A stretch of 64,000 nucleotides of DNA from JALYUM01 sp036688685 (GTDB lineage Bacteria; Pseudomonadota; Gammaproteobacteria; Burkholderiales; Burkholderiaceae_D): contig NZ_JAQQPS010000019.1 in assembly GCF_036688685.1 (NCBI RefSeq), positions 1 to 64,000 of the forward strand, written 5' to 3'. Position 1 is the first letter of the stretch. Each line of letters starts with the position of its first letter. The notes under the pieces were generated by a model, which saw only the letters and a program-made list of their open reading frames with translations, did no database searches and was not told the origin of the DNA. The position numbers and the translations under genes are program-made. Shown piece after piece: positions 50,551-59,356 of this stretch.

Positions 50551-51714
50551 ATGAAATTGCAAACGAAGATACTGCTGCTCGCCGCCAGCCTCGCCGCGAT
50601 CGGTAGCGCCCACGCCCAGGAAGTCATCAAGATCGGCTTTTCTGGCCCGCTCAGTGGAGGCGCCGCTCTCTACGGCAAGAACGTGCTGAGCGGAATGGAG
50701 ATGGCGGCCGCCGAAATCAACGCCAAGCCGCTCGACATCGGCGGCAAGAAATACAAGGTCGAAATCGTCCCGCTGGACGACAAGTACAACCCGAGCGAAA
50801 CCGGCATCAACGTCCAGCGCCTGGTGCAGCAGCATAAAACCGCGGCCGTGCTGGTACCGCACTCGGGTGGTGTCTTCGCCGTCCAGGCGTTCAACGAAAA
50901 ATCGAAGGTGCTGCTGCTGGCCTACACCAGCCTGCCGCAGGTGACCGAGCGCGGCAACCAGCTGACCATCCGCATCCCGCCCGATTTCACCGGCTACGTG
51001 GTGCCGTTCACCAAAGCGATGATGGCGCGCTTCGGCAAGAACATCGCGTTTGCAACCGGCGACCACGACTACGCCAAGGCCTGGACCGCCGCCTTCAAAC
51101 CGGCCTGGGAAGCGGCCGGTGGCAAGGTGGTCGGCGAAAACCCGATGTCGTACAACAAGGCGGCCGACTTCTACAGCGGCGTCTCGCGCGTGCTGCAATC
51201 GAAACCGGACGTGCTGCTCATCGGCGGCGCCTCGGAGCCGACCGCGCTGGTGGCGAAACAGGCGCGCGAACTGGGCTTCAAGGGCGGCTTCGTGGTGCTG
51301 GACCAGGCCAAGCTCGACGAGATGGCCAAGGTCACCGGCGGCTACGCCCAGCTGGAAGGCGCAATCGGCGTGATGCCGCTGGCCGGCGACGACCGCCCTT
51401 CCCCGACCGCGTTCACGGCGCGCTATCACAAGCTGTATCCGGGCAAGGACCCCAGCACCGAAGTGAGCCTGAATTATTCCGCCGTGCACGCAACCATTGT
51501 CGCGATGAAACTGGCCGGCACGACCACCGATGCGGTCGCCATCCGCGCGCAGATGGACAAGGCCTTCAGCACCTTGCCCAAGGAGATCAACCCGAACGAG
51601 ATCGAGGGCTTGACCGACAAGGGTGGCACGGTGGCCAACACCATCATTGCCGTGGTGGAACAGGGCAAGCTGAAGGGCCAGTTCCTGCGCGCGACCGAGT
51701 CGGCCAAGAACTGA
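50551..51714 (+). CDS. Periplasmic substrate-binding protein of the first Liv-type transporter
   Basis: Product of 387 residues with a signal peptide MKLQTKILLLAASLAAIGSAHA. Type-I periplasmic binding fold (IKIGFSGPLSGGAALYGKNVLSGMEMAAAEIN start; later DHDYAKAWTAAFKPAWE and SEPTALVAKQAREL). The ligand pocket cannot be read, but IclR control and the acyl-CoA genes nearby favour an organic acid over an amino acid. Last gene of the liv operon. Confidence 0.9.
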   Translation: MKLQTKILLLAASLAAIGSAHAQEVIKIGFSGPLSGGAALYGKNVLSGMEMAAAEINAKPLDIGGKKYKVEIVPLDDKYNPSETGINVQRLVQQHKTAAVLVPHSGGVFAVQAFNEKSKVLLLAYTSLPQVTERGNQLTIRIPPDFTGYVVPFTKAMMARFGKNIAFATGDHDYAKAWTAAFKPAWEAAGGKVVGENPMSYNKAADFYSGVSRVLQSKPDVLLIGGASEPTALVAKQARELGFKGGFVVLDQAKLDEMAKVTGGYAQLEGAIGVMPLAGDDRPSPTAFTARYHKLYPGKDPSTEVSLNYSAVHATIVAMKLAGTTTDAVAIRAQMDKAFSTLPKEINPNEIEGLTDKGGTVANTIIAVVEQGKLKGQFLRATESAKN

Positions 51715-51720
51715 ACCTGG

Positions 51721-52089
51721 TCAACCGCCTGTGCCGTACAGCGGGTTCGGCGTGACGTAGACCGGGATGCGCCGCGCCAGCAGGCCCGGCGGCGCTACCT
51801 GGTTCAGGTGGAACGTGGCGACATTCGGGCTGACCTGGAAGTTCCAGGTGAAGGCCTGGTCGCCGGCGATGAACCGGACCGTGTCACCGCTGGTGACGTT
51901 GACCCAGCGGGTGGCGGGTGTGATGGCAATCACGCGCTCTCCCGGCTGCACTGCGGCCTGATCGATCACGGGCATACCGAGCAAATCGATGCGCGGCGAC
52001 ACCGGGTACGCGGTACCGCCCGCGCAACCGGACAGCGCTGCCGCCGCGGCCACGGCGGATAAGTATGGATAAACATGCGGGATGGTCAT
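51721..52089 (-). CDS. CzcE-like lipoprotein
   Basis: Product of 122 residues from ATG 52089, with a lipobox-type signal peptide (SAVAAAAALSGCAGG, Cys22). The body contains RWVNVTSGDTVRFIAGDQAFTWNFQV and ATFHLNQVAP, matching the CzcE metal-binding family, in which His and backbone groups bind copper in the periplasm. No czc efflux genes are nearby, so it is an orphan. Convergent with the binding protein gene, 6 bp between stops. Confidence 0.75.
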   Translation of the reverse strand: MTIPHVYPYLSAVAAAAALSGCAGGTAYPVSPRIDLLGMPVIDQAAVQPGERVIAITPATRWVNVTSGDTVRFIAGDQAFTWNFQVSPNVATFHLNQVAPPGLLARRIPVYVTPNPLYGTGG

Positions 52090-52277
52090 GGCGCCCTCCT
52101 GAGCGACAGTAGACTGCACTGCAACCGAATAGAACTGAGTTGGATTCCGAGGGGCGTTATTTGTTCCTCATGATGAGGCAGCCGCCAGTTTGCCAGGTCG
52201 CGCAACCATGCGCGCACAAGTCCCGTGCATGGCCTGGGAAAAATAAGGCGTCTGGCCCGTGACTGCGGGAACAAACT

Positions 52278-53015
52278 TCAGCGGTCCATGAACCAGGCCC
52301 GCGTCACTGCGTCAGCCGCGAAAAACGATTCGATGCGCAGTTCGTGCAAGGTCACATCGCGTGGCGTGCCAAGCGTGGTGATGGTGGTGAATAAATGCAA
52401 TTCGACGCCGTCCTTGCGCAGCGCCACCGGCAGGAAGGGCAAACCGGCCTGGTCAGCCGGGGACACCGCGCCGTCCAGCGCGCCATCGGTCAGGGCAGGC
52501 AGTTCGGCAAGCAGGCAGGTCGCTTCGCTCCCGGGTCCATCGCTCACCGCTTCGCGCTGGATCCATTGCAGCAAATCCGGCCCCACCTCGCGCCAGTTGA
52601 CGAGATACGGGCGCACGCCGGCCGGATCGAGCAGCAGCTTCACCACATTGACGCCGCCTGGCATCGCCTGTTCATCCGGCATGTCGAGCAGCCATTTGAC
52701 GAGATCTGCGGCCGGCTGGTTGCTCCTCTGAAGATTCCACAGGCGATCCACGACCAGCGCCGGGAACGGTGCGTGATTGGCAAGCATCATCTCAAGCGCT
52801 TGGCGGGCCGTCGCCAGCTCGGGATCGCTGAGTTTGCGCTCCGGATAGGCGGGGCGTTTCCCGACATGGCCCAGGCGCGCCAGTGGTACGCATCGCCAGG
52901 CTACCGCGCCATTTTGCCACTGCGTCTGCGCAATGCAAGCAGCAATGTGTTCCTGGCGCCGGGCGTCGATGCGCATCACGCGGCCACGGATGTACTGCGC
53001 CGCGCGCCGTGACAC
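52278..53015 (-). pseudogene. MmyB-like regulator lacking its HTH, probable remnant
   Basis: The open frame encodes 245 residues. From about residue 60 to the end it matches the ligand-binding domain of XRE/MmyB regulators (AYPERKLSDPELATARQALEMM, HAPFPALVVDRLWNLQRSNQPA, VNVVKLLLDPAGVRPYLVNW, TLHELRIESFFAADAVTRAWF). The first 60 residues show no HTH, and the region is squeezed against the next gene (stop at 53025), with HTH-like traces out of frame. It is likely N-terminally decayed. Alternatively a shortened protein is still made. Confidence 0.55.
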
Positions 53016-53024
53016 AGCGACGGT

Positions 53025-53936
53025 TTACAACTCAGCTGCGTGCGCTGCAATAAATTCCCTGAACCATCGCTGGCCCGGGTGGGTCTCACTGCGACGATGC
53101 CAGATCAGGTGAAACACCATCTCCGGCAGTGCAACGGGTGGCGCAAACAGCGTCAGGCGATGACTTACCTGTGCGTGCAGCGCCACACGCTTGAGTATGG
53201 TCGCGCTCAGGCTGGTGCGCGCAACGACCTCCGGGACGGCGAATATTTGGGGCAAGGTCAAAGCGAGCCTGCGCTGCATGCCTTGTTCGGCAAGCGCCTG
53301 ATCGACCAGTCCATGGCGCTGCCCTTCAGGCGACACGAGCACGTGCTGCAGGGCGAGATAGGCCTGCAGATCCATGGCGCGGCTGGCCGCTGCATGGCCG
53401 CTGGACACGATGGTCACGAATGCATCGCGGATTAGCGCGCGTGTCAGGATGCGCCCATCCGTATTGGCGGGCGACACGCCAATCGCGGCATCGATCATCC
53501 CGGCATCGAGCAAGTCGACCGCCGCGTTGCGGTCATTAAAGGCATGCACCTCCAGCGCTACGCCAGGCATGCTTTGTTCAAGTGCCGCCAGCAGCGCCGG
53601 CAACAGGACGATGGTCGGGTAATCCTGCAGTCCCAGTTTGAACGTCACCGTCGCGCTTGCAGGATCAAATACCGGCGGGCGGACCATTGCCGCTTCAATC
53701 TGGCGCAGCGCCGCGGCGAGCGGGACCGCCAGATCGCGCGCGCGAGGCGTGGGCAGCAAACCGCCAGCGCCACGCTGGAACAGGGGATCGCCCAACAGGG
53801 TGCGCAAGCGGGACAGCGCAGCACTCATGGCCGGCTGGCTCACGCCCACCTGGAATGCAGCACGCGTGACATTGCGCTCGTTCATCAATGCATCGAAAGC
53901 GACCAACAGATTCAAATCGATACCGTGAAAATCCAT
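53025..53936 (-). CDS. LysR-family regulator
   Basis: Product of 303 residues. HTH: LNLLVAFDALMNERNVTRAAFQVGVSQPAMSAALSRLRTLLGDPLF (NodD/PcpR-like subgroup). The effector domain follows. Divergent from the SnoaL-like gene across 93 bp containing an AAATA-N11-TATTT palindrome, so it most likely regulates that gene and itself. Confidence 0.92.
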   Translation of the reverse strand: MDFHGIDLNLLVAFDALMNERNVTRAAFQVGVSQPAMSAALSRLRTLLGDPLFQRGAGGLLPTPRARDLAVPLAAALRQIEAAMVRPPVFDPASATVTFKLGLQDYPTIVLLPALLAALEQSMPGVALEVHAFNDRNAAVDLLDAGMIDAAIGVSPANTDGRILTRALIRDAFVTIVSSGHAAASRAMDLQAYLALQHVLVSPEGQRHGLVDQALAEQGMQRRLALTLPQIFAVPEVVARTSLSATILKRVALHAQVSHRLTLFAPPVALPEMVFHLIWHRRSETHPGQRWFREFIAAHAAEL

Positions 53937-53945
53937 GGGGCGAAT

Positions 53946-53966
53946 AAATAGATATATCGGTTATTT
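53946..53966. promoter_or_regulatory. LysR-type operator AAATA-N11-TATTT
   Basis: AAATA at 53946-53950 and its reverse complement TATTT at 53962-53966 are separated by 11 bp, containing the T-N11-A spacing of LysR-type boxes. It sits 10 bp upstream of the LysR start and 64 bp upstream of the SnoaL-like start. Confidence 0.5.
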
Positions 53967-54029
53967 GTTGGACTGATTATAGCGTGCCGTTCACACTGCT
54001 GGCTCCTTCACCAGCGCAATCGGACCACC

Positions 54030-54476
54030 ATGAACACTGCAATAACAGAATTGTCCCGTCAATTAGAGGCCGAACGCATCGCAGTCGAGACGCTGTATCG
54101 CGCATTCAGCGAGCACGACCCGGATCTCGTCGATGCCGTGCTCGCGCCAGACTGGGATGACATTCCGCTGGCGCCAGGCCAGGGGCCCGGCCCGGGCGGT
54201 ATCAAGCCCATCATTCGCAGCCTTTGCGCCGCCATGCCAGACGTACAGATCGCCATCCACGACCTGATTCAGGTGCCAGGCAAGATTGGCGTGCGCGCCG
54301 AGATTATCGGCACCCATCTGGGCACGCTGTTCGGTATCGCGCCGACCGGAAAGAAGGTGCGCTTTCGCCTGCACGAGTTTCATACGCTCGCCAACGGCAT
54401 GGTCACCACCACATGGCATATGGAAGACTGGTTTGGGCTATTCATGCAGCTTGGCCAGTTTCCGCCACAAGATTGA
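54030..54476 (+). CDS. SnoaL-like ester-cyclase-fold protein
   Basis: Product of 148 residues: VETLYRAFSEHDPDLVDAVLAPDWDDIPLAPGQ, IIRSLCAAMPDVQIAIHDLIQ, and VRFRLHEFHTLANGMVTTTWHMEDWFGLFMQLG identify the polyketide-cyclase/SnoaL-like fold with its internal His and Asp residues. Cytosolic. Under the divergent LysR gene. Reaction unknown. Confidence 0.85.
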   Translation: MNTAITELSRQLEAERIAVETLYRAFSEHDPDLVDAVLAPDWDDIPLAPGQGPGPGGIKPIIRSLCAAMPDVQIAIHDLIQVPGKIGVRAEIIGTHLGTLFGIAPTGKKVRFRLHEFHTLANGMVTTTWHMEDWFGLFMQLGQFPPQD

Positions 54477-54500
54477 TGCGCCGCGCGCTGTAGCGTCGAT

Positions 54501-55712
54501 TCAGGTGACGCCGCGTTCCTTCAATTGAGCCAGCTGTTCTGACGACAGCCCAAGCAACGCTTGCAGAACATCGTTGGTTCCCTCCCCCAGTTGCGGCGGC
54601 GCGCTGCGCACCGGCAGCCGTTCGCCGTCGAACCTGTACGGCGAGGCCAGCACGCTGACACTACCCACTTCCGGGTGCGCCATCGTATTGACCAGGCCGC
54701 CGGCGACTGCCCGCTGCGAGGTCATCGCCTCGTGCAGGCCGGCCACTTCGCCGCATGGAATGCCGGCGGCAGTCATGCGCTGCAACAGGCCGGCACGCTG
54801 GCGGCTACCCAGTTCGCGCCGGATTTCCGGCATCAGTTCATCGCGATGCTGGGTGCGCGCGATGTTGGTCTTGAAGCGCTCATCTGCCGCGATATCCGGC
54901 CGTTCGATGACGTCGGTACAAAAGCGCAGGAACTGGCTGTTGTTCCCCACCGCGACCACCAAGGGACCATCGGCCGCCTCGTACACGCCATACGGCATGA
55001 TCGACGGATGGCCATTCCCGAAGCGCGGCGGGTCATTCCCGCGCAACAGCGCTTCCAGGCCATAGTAGGCGGTGATCATCAGGCCGCAATCGAACAGCGC
55101 CATGCCGATGTGACGCCCCTTGCCGGTTTTCTCGCGCTCGTACAAGGCCGCCAGCACGCCCTGGGCGGCGTACATCCCGGTCATCATGTCAACCGCGGCG
55201 ACGCCAAATTTCAGCGGCGGCTGGGTCGGTTCGCCGTTCAGCGCCATCAGCCCGGCCTCGCCCTGAATCACCAGGTCGTAACCGGGCCGCGCCGCTTCCG
55301 GCCCGGTGCGGTCATACCCGGTGATGGAGCAGTAAATCAGGCCCGGCTGTTCGGCACTGAGCGCGTCGTAACCCAGTCCCAGTTTTTCAATGTCGCCGAA
55401 CTTGAAATTCTGGATCACGACATCGCTCTTTTTGACCAGGTCGCGCGCGATCTGCTGGCCTTCCGGCGTTTTCAGGTCGAGGCACACCGAGCGCTTGTTG
55501 CGGTTGACGCTGTTGAAATACGCGGTCTCGGTGGAGCCGATGCGCATGCCCCAGTCGCGCGTGTCGTCACCGCGCTCGGGGTGCTCGACCTTGATCACTT
55601 CGGCGCCCAGGTCGCCCAGCACCATCGCGCACCAGGGACCGGCCAGCACGCGCGACAAATCGAGCACGCGCACGCCGGCCAGCGGCAGTGAGGGTGGCAA
55701 GCCCAGGCTCAT
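54501..55712 (-). CDS. CaiB/BaiF-type (class III) CoA-transferase
   Basis: Product of 403 residues: VRVLDLSRVLAGPWCAMVLGDLGAEVIKVEHPERGDDTR start, catalytic Asp146 in ARPGYDLVIQGEAGLM, and the C-terminal GEGTNDVLQALLGLS block. Such enzymes move CoA between carboxylates. Its ATG overlaps the stop of the small acyl-CoA dehydrogenase gene, so it is the last gene of the beta-oxidation operon and likely activates the substrate in place of a ligase. Confidence 0.94.
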   Translation of the reverse strand: MSLGLPPSLPLAGVRVLDLSRVLAGPWCAMVLGDLGAEVIKVEHPERGDDTRDWGMRIGSTETAYFNSVNRNKRSVCLDLKTPEGQQIARDLVKKSDVVIQNFKFGDIEKLGLGYDALSAEQPGLIYCSITGYDRTGPEAARPGYDLVIQGEAGLMALNGEPTQPPLKFGVAAVDMMTGMYAAQGVLAALYEREKTGKGRHIGMALFDCGLMITAYYGLEALLRGNDPPRFGNGHPSIMPYGVYEAADGPLVVAVGNNSQFLRFCTDVIERPDIAADERFKTNIARTQHRDELMPEIRRELGSRQRAGLLQRMTAAGIPCGEVAGLHEAMTSQRAVAGGLVNTMAHPEVGSVSVLASPYRFDGERLPVRSAPPQLGEGTNDVLQALLGLSSEQLAQLKERGVT

Positions 55713-56848
55713 GCAGCTTCCCTGCTCAAGGTAATGTAGCGCTGCAGATGATGGTCTTCATCGCCCAGCTGGTGGTCGATCATCACCAGGCGCTTGGCGT
55801 AATGCGCCAGCGGCAGTTCCCACGTCATGCCGATGCCGCCATGGAGCTGGATGCATTCTTCGGCCACCAGCGTGCCAATGCGGCCGATACTCATCTTCGC
55901 GGCTGACAGCGCTTTTTCGCGATTGAGGCGGTCGCCGTCCAGCGCGGCGGCGGCGTTGATGACGCTTGATCTGGCCTGCTCCACTTCCAGCAGCAAATCG
56001 GCCATGCGGTGCTGCAGTGCCTGGAAGCTGCCGATCACCATCCCGAACTGTTTGCGCGTGCGCAGGTAGTCGAGGGTGGCTGCCTTGGCCGCCTCCATCG
56101 CGCCCAGGCTTTCGGCGCACAGGGCCAGCACGCCGCACCCAAACGCGCGCTCCAGCGTCGCATAACCCTGCCCCGCCTGGCCCAGCAAGGCATCCGCACC
56201 CAGCGTGAGGCCGTCGAAAGCCAGTTCGGCCACGCGCCCGCCATCGATGGTCGCGCTGCCAGTGACCGTCAACCCGGCCGCGCCGCGCGGCACCAGGAAC
56301 AGCGAGATGCCCGCCTCCTCGTCGACCGCGCCACCGGTACGGGCCGAGATGACGAACAGGTCGGCCGCCTCGCCCTGCGCGACCACCGACTTGGCGCCGT
56401 TGACGATCCAGCCGTCGCCGCTGCGGACAGCGGTGGTGGTCACGCGCGTCATTTCGTAATGCGAGCCCGGCTCGTCGTGCGCAAAGGCGGCGATGACGCT
56501 GCCGTCGACAATGCCCTCCAGGTGCGCACGCTGGGCCGCGTTGCCGGCGTGGGCGATGGCTTGCGCGGCCAGCACGGCGCTGCCGAGTATCGGCTCGATG
56601 ACCAGGCCGCGGCCCAGCGCTTCAAAAACGACGGCGATGTCGAAACCGGCGCCGCCGAAGCCGCCGTCTTCCTCGCGCACCAGGGCGCCCAGTACGCCCA
56701 GTTCGGCAAATTGCTGCCAGAACGTGGTGCTCATGCCCTCGGGCGTGGCGGCGATGCGGTCGCGCGCCTCGAAGGTGTACTGTTCGGCGATGAAGCGGTT
56801 CAGGCTGTCGGCGAGCATGCGCCGTTCTTCCGTATGTTCGAAATTCAT
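55709..56848 (-). CDS. Acyl-CoA dehydrogenase, PimD-like small subunit
   Basis: Product of 379 residues in the acyl-CoA dehydrogenase fold (FAHDEPGSHYEMTRVTTTAVRSGDG, LCAESLGAMEAAKAATLDYLRTRKQFG, QLHGGIGMTWELPLAHYAKRL). The canonical active-site Glu before the last helix is not present (HGGIGMT), as in the small subunits of pimeloyl-CoA-type dehydrogenases. It follows the large-subunit gene by 10 bp; the two likely form a heteromeric enzyme that introduces the C2-C3 double bond into a CoA ester, passing electrons to ETF. Confidence 0.88.
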   Translation of the reverse strand: MNFEHTEERRMLADSLNRFIAEQYTFEARDRIAATPEGMSTTFWQQFAELGVLGALVREEDGGFGGAGFDIAVVFEALGRGLVIEPILGSAVLAAQAIAHAGNAAQRAHLEGIVDGSVIAAFAHDEPGSHYEMTRVTTTAVRSGDGWIVNGAKSVVAQGEAADLFVISARTGGAVDEEAGISLFLVPRGAAGLTVTGSATIDGGRVAELAFDGLTLGADALLGQAGQGYATLERAFGCGVLALCAESLGAMEAAKAATLDYLRTRKQFGMVIGSFQALQHRMADLLLEVEQARSSVINAAAALDGDRLNREKALSAAKMSIGRIGTLVAEECIQLHGGIGMTWELPLAHYAKRLVMIDHQLGDEDHHLQRYITLSREAA

Positions 56849-56858
56849 GTGCGTGCCC

Positions 56859-58022
56859 TTACAGTCCGAGGATCATCTTCGAGATGATGTTTTTCTGGAT
56901 TTCGTTGGAGCCGCCGAAGATCGACAGCTTGCGGTTGTTGAAGTACTGCGCCGCTGCGGCGCCGCCGAAGTCAAGCGGGTCGGCGACGAACGGGCGCGCC
57001 TGGATACCCATCGCGCGCCGCGCCAGCGACGAAATCTCCTGGCGGATCTCGGTGCCGCGAATTTTCAGCATCGAGCTTTCCGCACCCGGCGCGCCGCCGC
57101 CGGCCACCGCGGCGATCACGCGCAGGTTGGTCGTCTTCATGTTTTCCAGGTCGATCTCGACGCGTGCCAGCCGCGCGGCAAAGCTCGGATCCTCGATCAG
57201 CGGGCGACCGTTGCGGCGCTGCTGGCGCGCGATGCTTTTCAGGCGCACCAGCGCGGCGGTCGAAAAGCCGACGCCGGCGATATTGGTGCGCTCGTAGGTC
57301 AGCAGATACTTGGCGCAGGTCCAGCCGCGGTTTTCGCCACCGACCAGGTTATGGGCCGGCACGCGCACATTGGTGAAGAACACTTCATTGACTTCGTGCT
57401 CGCCATCGAGCGTGATGATGGGACGCACTTCCACGCCCGGCGTCGTCATGTCGATCAGGAGAAAACTGATGCCTTCCTGCTTCTTGACGTCGCGGTCGGT
57501 GCGCACCAGGCAAAAGATCATGTTGGCGTGCTGCCCCAGCGTGGTCCAGGTCTTCTGGCCGTTGACGATGTAATCGTCTCCATCACGCACGGCCGTCGTC
57601 GTGACGGCGGCCAGATCGGAGCCTGCACCCGGTTCCGAATAGCCCTGGCACCACCAGTCCGAACCGTCGAGGATGCGCGGCAACCAGTGGCGCTTCTGCG
57701 CTTCGTCGCCGTACTTGATCAGAACCGGCCCCAGCATGTTCACGCCGAACGGCACGATGCGCGGCGCATTCGCCAGCGCCGACTCGTTCTCGAAAATGAA
57801 TTTCTGGATCGCGGTCCAGCCCGGGCCGCCGTATTCTTCCGGCCAGTGGTTAGCCAGCCAGCCTTGCGCATTGAGGATGGCATGCCACTCCTCCATATCG
57901 GCGCGGCTCAGCTGGCGGCCTTCGGCGACCATGTTTGACAACCGGTGCGGCAGCCTGGCTGTCAAGAAGGCCTGCACTTCGCTTCTGAATTGTTCTTCTT
58001 CTGGTGTGAAATTCAAGTCCAT
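56859..58022 (-). CDS. Acyl-CoA dehydrogenase, PimC-like large subunit
   Basis: Product of 387 residues: NFTPEEEQFRSEVQAFL start, HWPEEYGGPGWTAIQKFIFENE, DWWCQGYSEPGAGSDLA, NGQKTWTTLGQHANMIFCL, GEHEVNEVFFTNVRVP, and an end of YFNNRKLSIFGGSNEIQKNIISK. In most acyl-CoA dehydrogenases the last block reads (Y)EGT with the catalytic Glu; here it is FGGS, as in the PimC group. Overall residue pattern closely resembles pimeloyl-CoA dehydrogenase large subunits. Lies 15 bp after the thiolase gene. Confidence 0.9.
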   Translation of the reverse strand: MDLNFTPEEEQFRSEVQAFLTARLPHRLSNMVAEGRQLSRADMEEWHAILNAQGWLANHWPEEYGGPGWTAIQKFIFENESALANAPRIVPFGVNMLGPVLIKYGDEAQKRHWLPRILDGSDWWCQGYSEPGAGSDLAAVTTTAVRDGDDYIVNGQKTWTTLGQHANMIFCLVRTDRDVKKQEGISFLLIDMTTPGVEVRPIITLDGEHEVNEVFFTNVRVPAHNLVGGENRGWTCAKYLLTYERTNIAGVGFSTAALVRLKSIARQQRRNGRPLIEDPSFAARLARVEIDLENMKTTNLRVIAAVAGGGAPGAESSMLKIRGTEIRQEISSLARRAMGIQARPFVADPLDFGGAAAAQYFNNRKLSIFGGSNEIQKNIISKMILGL

Positions 58023-58037
58023 GGCAATCCTCGGTTC

Positions 58038-59219
58038 TTAATAAATTTCGAACAGGCCAGCTGCACCCATGCCGCCGGCGATGCACATCGTGACCACCGC
58101 GTACTTGGCGCCGCGGCGCCGGCCCTCGATCAGCACGTGGCCGGCCAGGCGCGCACCGGTCATGCCGAACGGGTGCCCGATCGAGATCGCGCCGCCGTCC
58201 ACGTTCAGGCGATCGTCCGGGATGCCGAGACGTTGCTGGCAGTAGATCGCTTGCGAGGCGAACGCTTCGTTCAGCTCCCACAGGTCGATGTCGGCCACCG
58301 TCAATCCGTGCCGGGCCAGCAGGCGCGGCACGGCGAACACCGGGCCGATGCCCATTTCGTCCGGCTCGCACCCGGCCACCGCCATGCCGCGAAACGCGCC
58401 CAGTGGCGTCAGGCCGAGGCGTGCGGCCTCCTGCGCTTCCATCAGCACGCAGGCCGATGCGCCGTCGGACAGCTGCGACGCATTCCCGGCCGTGATGAAC
58501 TTGTCCGCCCCCATGACCGGCGCCAGTTTCGCCAGCGCCTCGTAGGTGGTACCGCGCCGGTTGCAGGTGTCTTCGGCGATCGTCACTTCACGCTGCGAGA
58601 CGTCGCCGCTGTCCTTGTCCTTGACAGCCATGGTGGTGCTGCAGGCGACAATCTCTTCAAGGTAGCGGCCGGCCAGTTGGGCCGCTTCGGTCTTGCGCTG
58701 GCTTTCGGCACTGAAACGATCCTGCGCTTCGCGCGTGATGCCGTAGCGCGCCGCGACGATATCGGCGGTGTCGATCATGGGCAGGTACAGGTCCGGCTTG
58801 TGTTCCAGGATCCACGGGTCGAGGCTGGGGTCATTCGCTTCGCGCGAACGGATCTGCGAGATCGATTCGACGCCACCGGCAATCACGGCGCTGGCGCCAT
58901 CGACCACGATGCGCCCGGCCGCAATCGCGATGGCTTGCAGCCCGGAGGCGCAGAAGCGGTTGACGGTGGTGCCGGCGATCGAGACCGGTAAGCCGGCGCG
59001 GATGATGGCCTGGCGCGCGACGTTGCGGCCGGTGGTGCCTTCCGGGTAGCCGCAGCCGAGGATGGCGTCTTCGATCAGGGCCGGGTCGATGCCGGCGCGC
59101 TCGACGGCGGCGCGTACGGCAAAGGCGGCCAGGGTCGCGCCGCTGGTGATGTTGAATTCACCGCGGTGGGCCTTGGTCAGAGGCGTGCGGGCGGTTGAAA
59201 CGATGACGGCTTCGCGCAT
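58038..59219 (-). CDS. Acetyl-CoA C-acyltransferase (thiolase)
   Basis: Product of 393 residues from ATG 59219, with GGAG 7 nt upstream (a TTG two codons earlier is less likely). Catalytic Cys in TVNRFCASGLQA (about C87), His in GGAISIGHPFGMTGARL, and second Cys in CIAGGMGAAGLFE, where the usual C-V/T-G-G-G is C-I-A-G-G. Degradative thiolase for beta-ketoacyl-CoA. It lies 137 bp after the FadJ-like gene, with a palindromic repeat between. Confidence 0.95.
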   Translation of the reverse strand: MREAVIVSTARTPLTKAHRGEFNITSGATLAAFAVRAAVERAGIDPALIEDAILGCGYPEGTTGRNVARQAIIRAGLPVSIAGTTVNRFCASGLQAIAIAAGRIVVDGASAVIAGGVESISQIRSREANDPSLDPWILEHKPDLYLPMIDTADIVAARYGITREAQDRFSAESQRKTEAAQLAGRYLEEIVACSTTMAVKDKDSGDVSQREVTIAEDTCNRRGTTYEALAKLAPVMGADKFITAGNASQLSDGASACVLMEAQEAARLGLTPLGAFRGMAVAGCEPDEMGIGPVFAVPRLLARHGLTVADIDLWELNEAFASQAIYCQQRLGIPDDRLNVDGGAISIGHPFGMTGARLAGHVLIEGRRRGAKYAVVTMCIAGGMGAAGLFEIY

Positions 59220-59248
59220 GGTCAATCTCCAATTATGTTTGTTAACAT

Positions 59249-59338
59249 CGTCACCCCCGCGAAGGCGGGGGCCGATAACACGCTTGCTTCACCAATACTG
59301 CAGACATGGTATGGGTTCCCGCCTGCGCGGGAATGACG
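59249..59338. repeat. Dispersed palindromic repeat, full copy
   Basis: A 90-bp element bounded by CGTCA (59249) and TGACG (59334-59338). The left hairpin is CCCCCGC-gaag-GCGGGGG (59254-59271), the right TTCCCGC-ctgc-GCGGGAA (59316-59333), giving arms related to each other as inverted repeats. Related sequences occur at 46034 (degenerate) and 21642-21661 (single hairpin). Size and structure are those of REP/BIME-like or RAYT-mobilised elements; no transposase is near. It separates the FadJ-like and thiolase genes. Confidence 0.65.
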
Positions 59339-59356
59339 GTCTTGAAATTCGTGATA

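Noticed and set aside
47975..51489. Long minus-strand frames (457-574 codons) across livM, livG, livF and the binding protein
   Set aside because: They are antisense to four coupled, conserved ABC transporter genes and have shadow-type composition.
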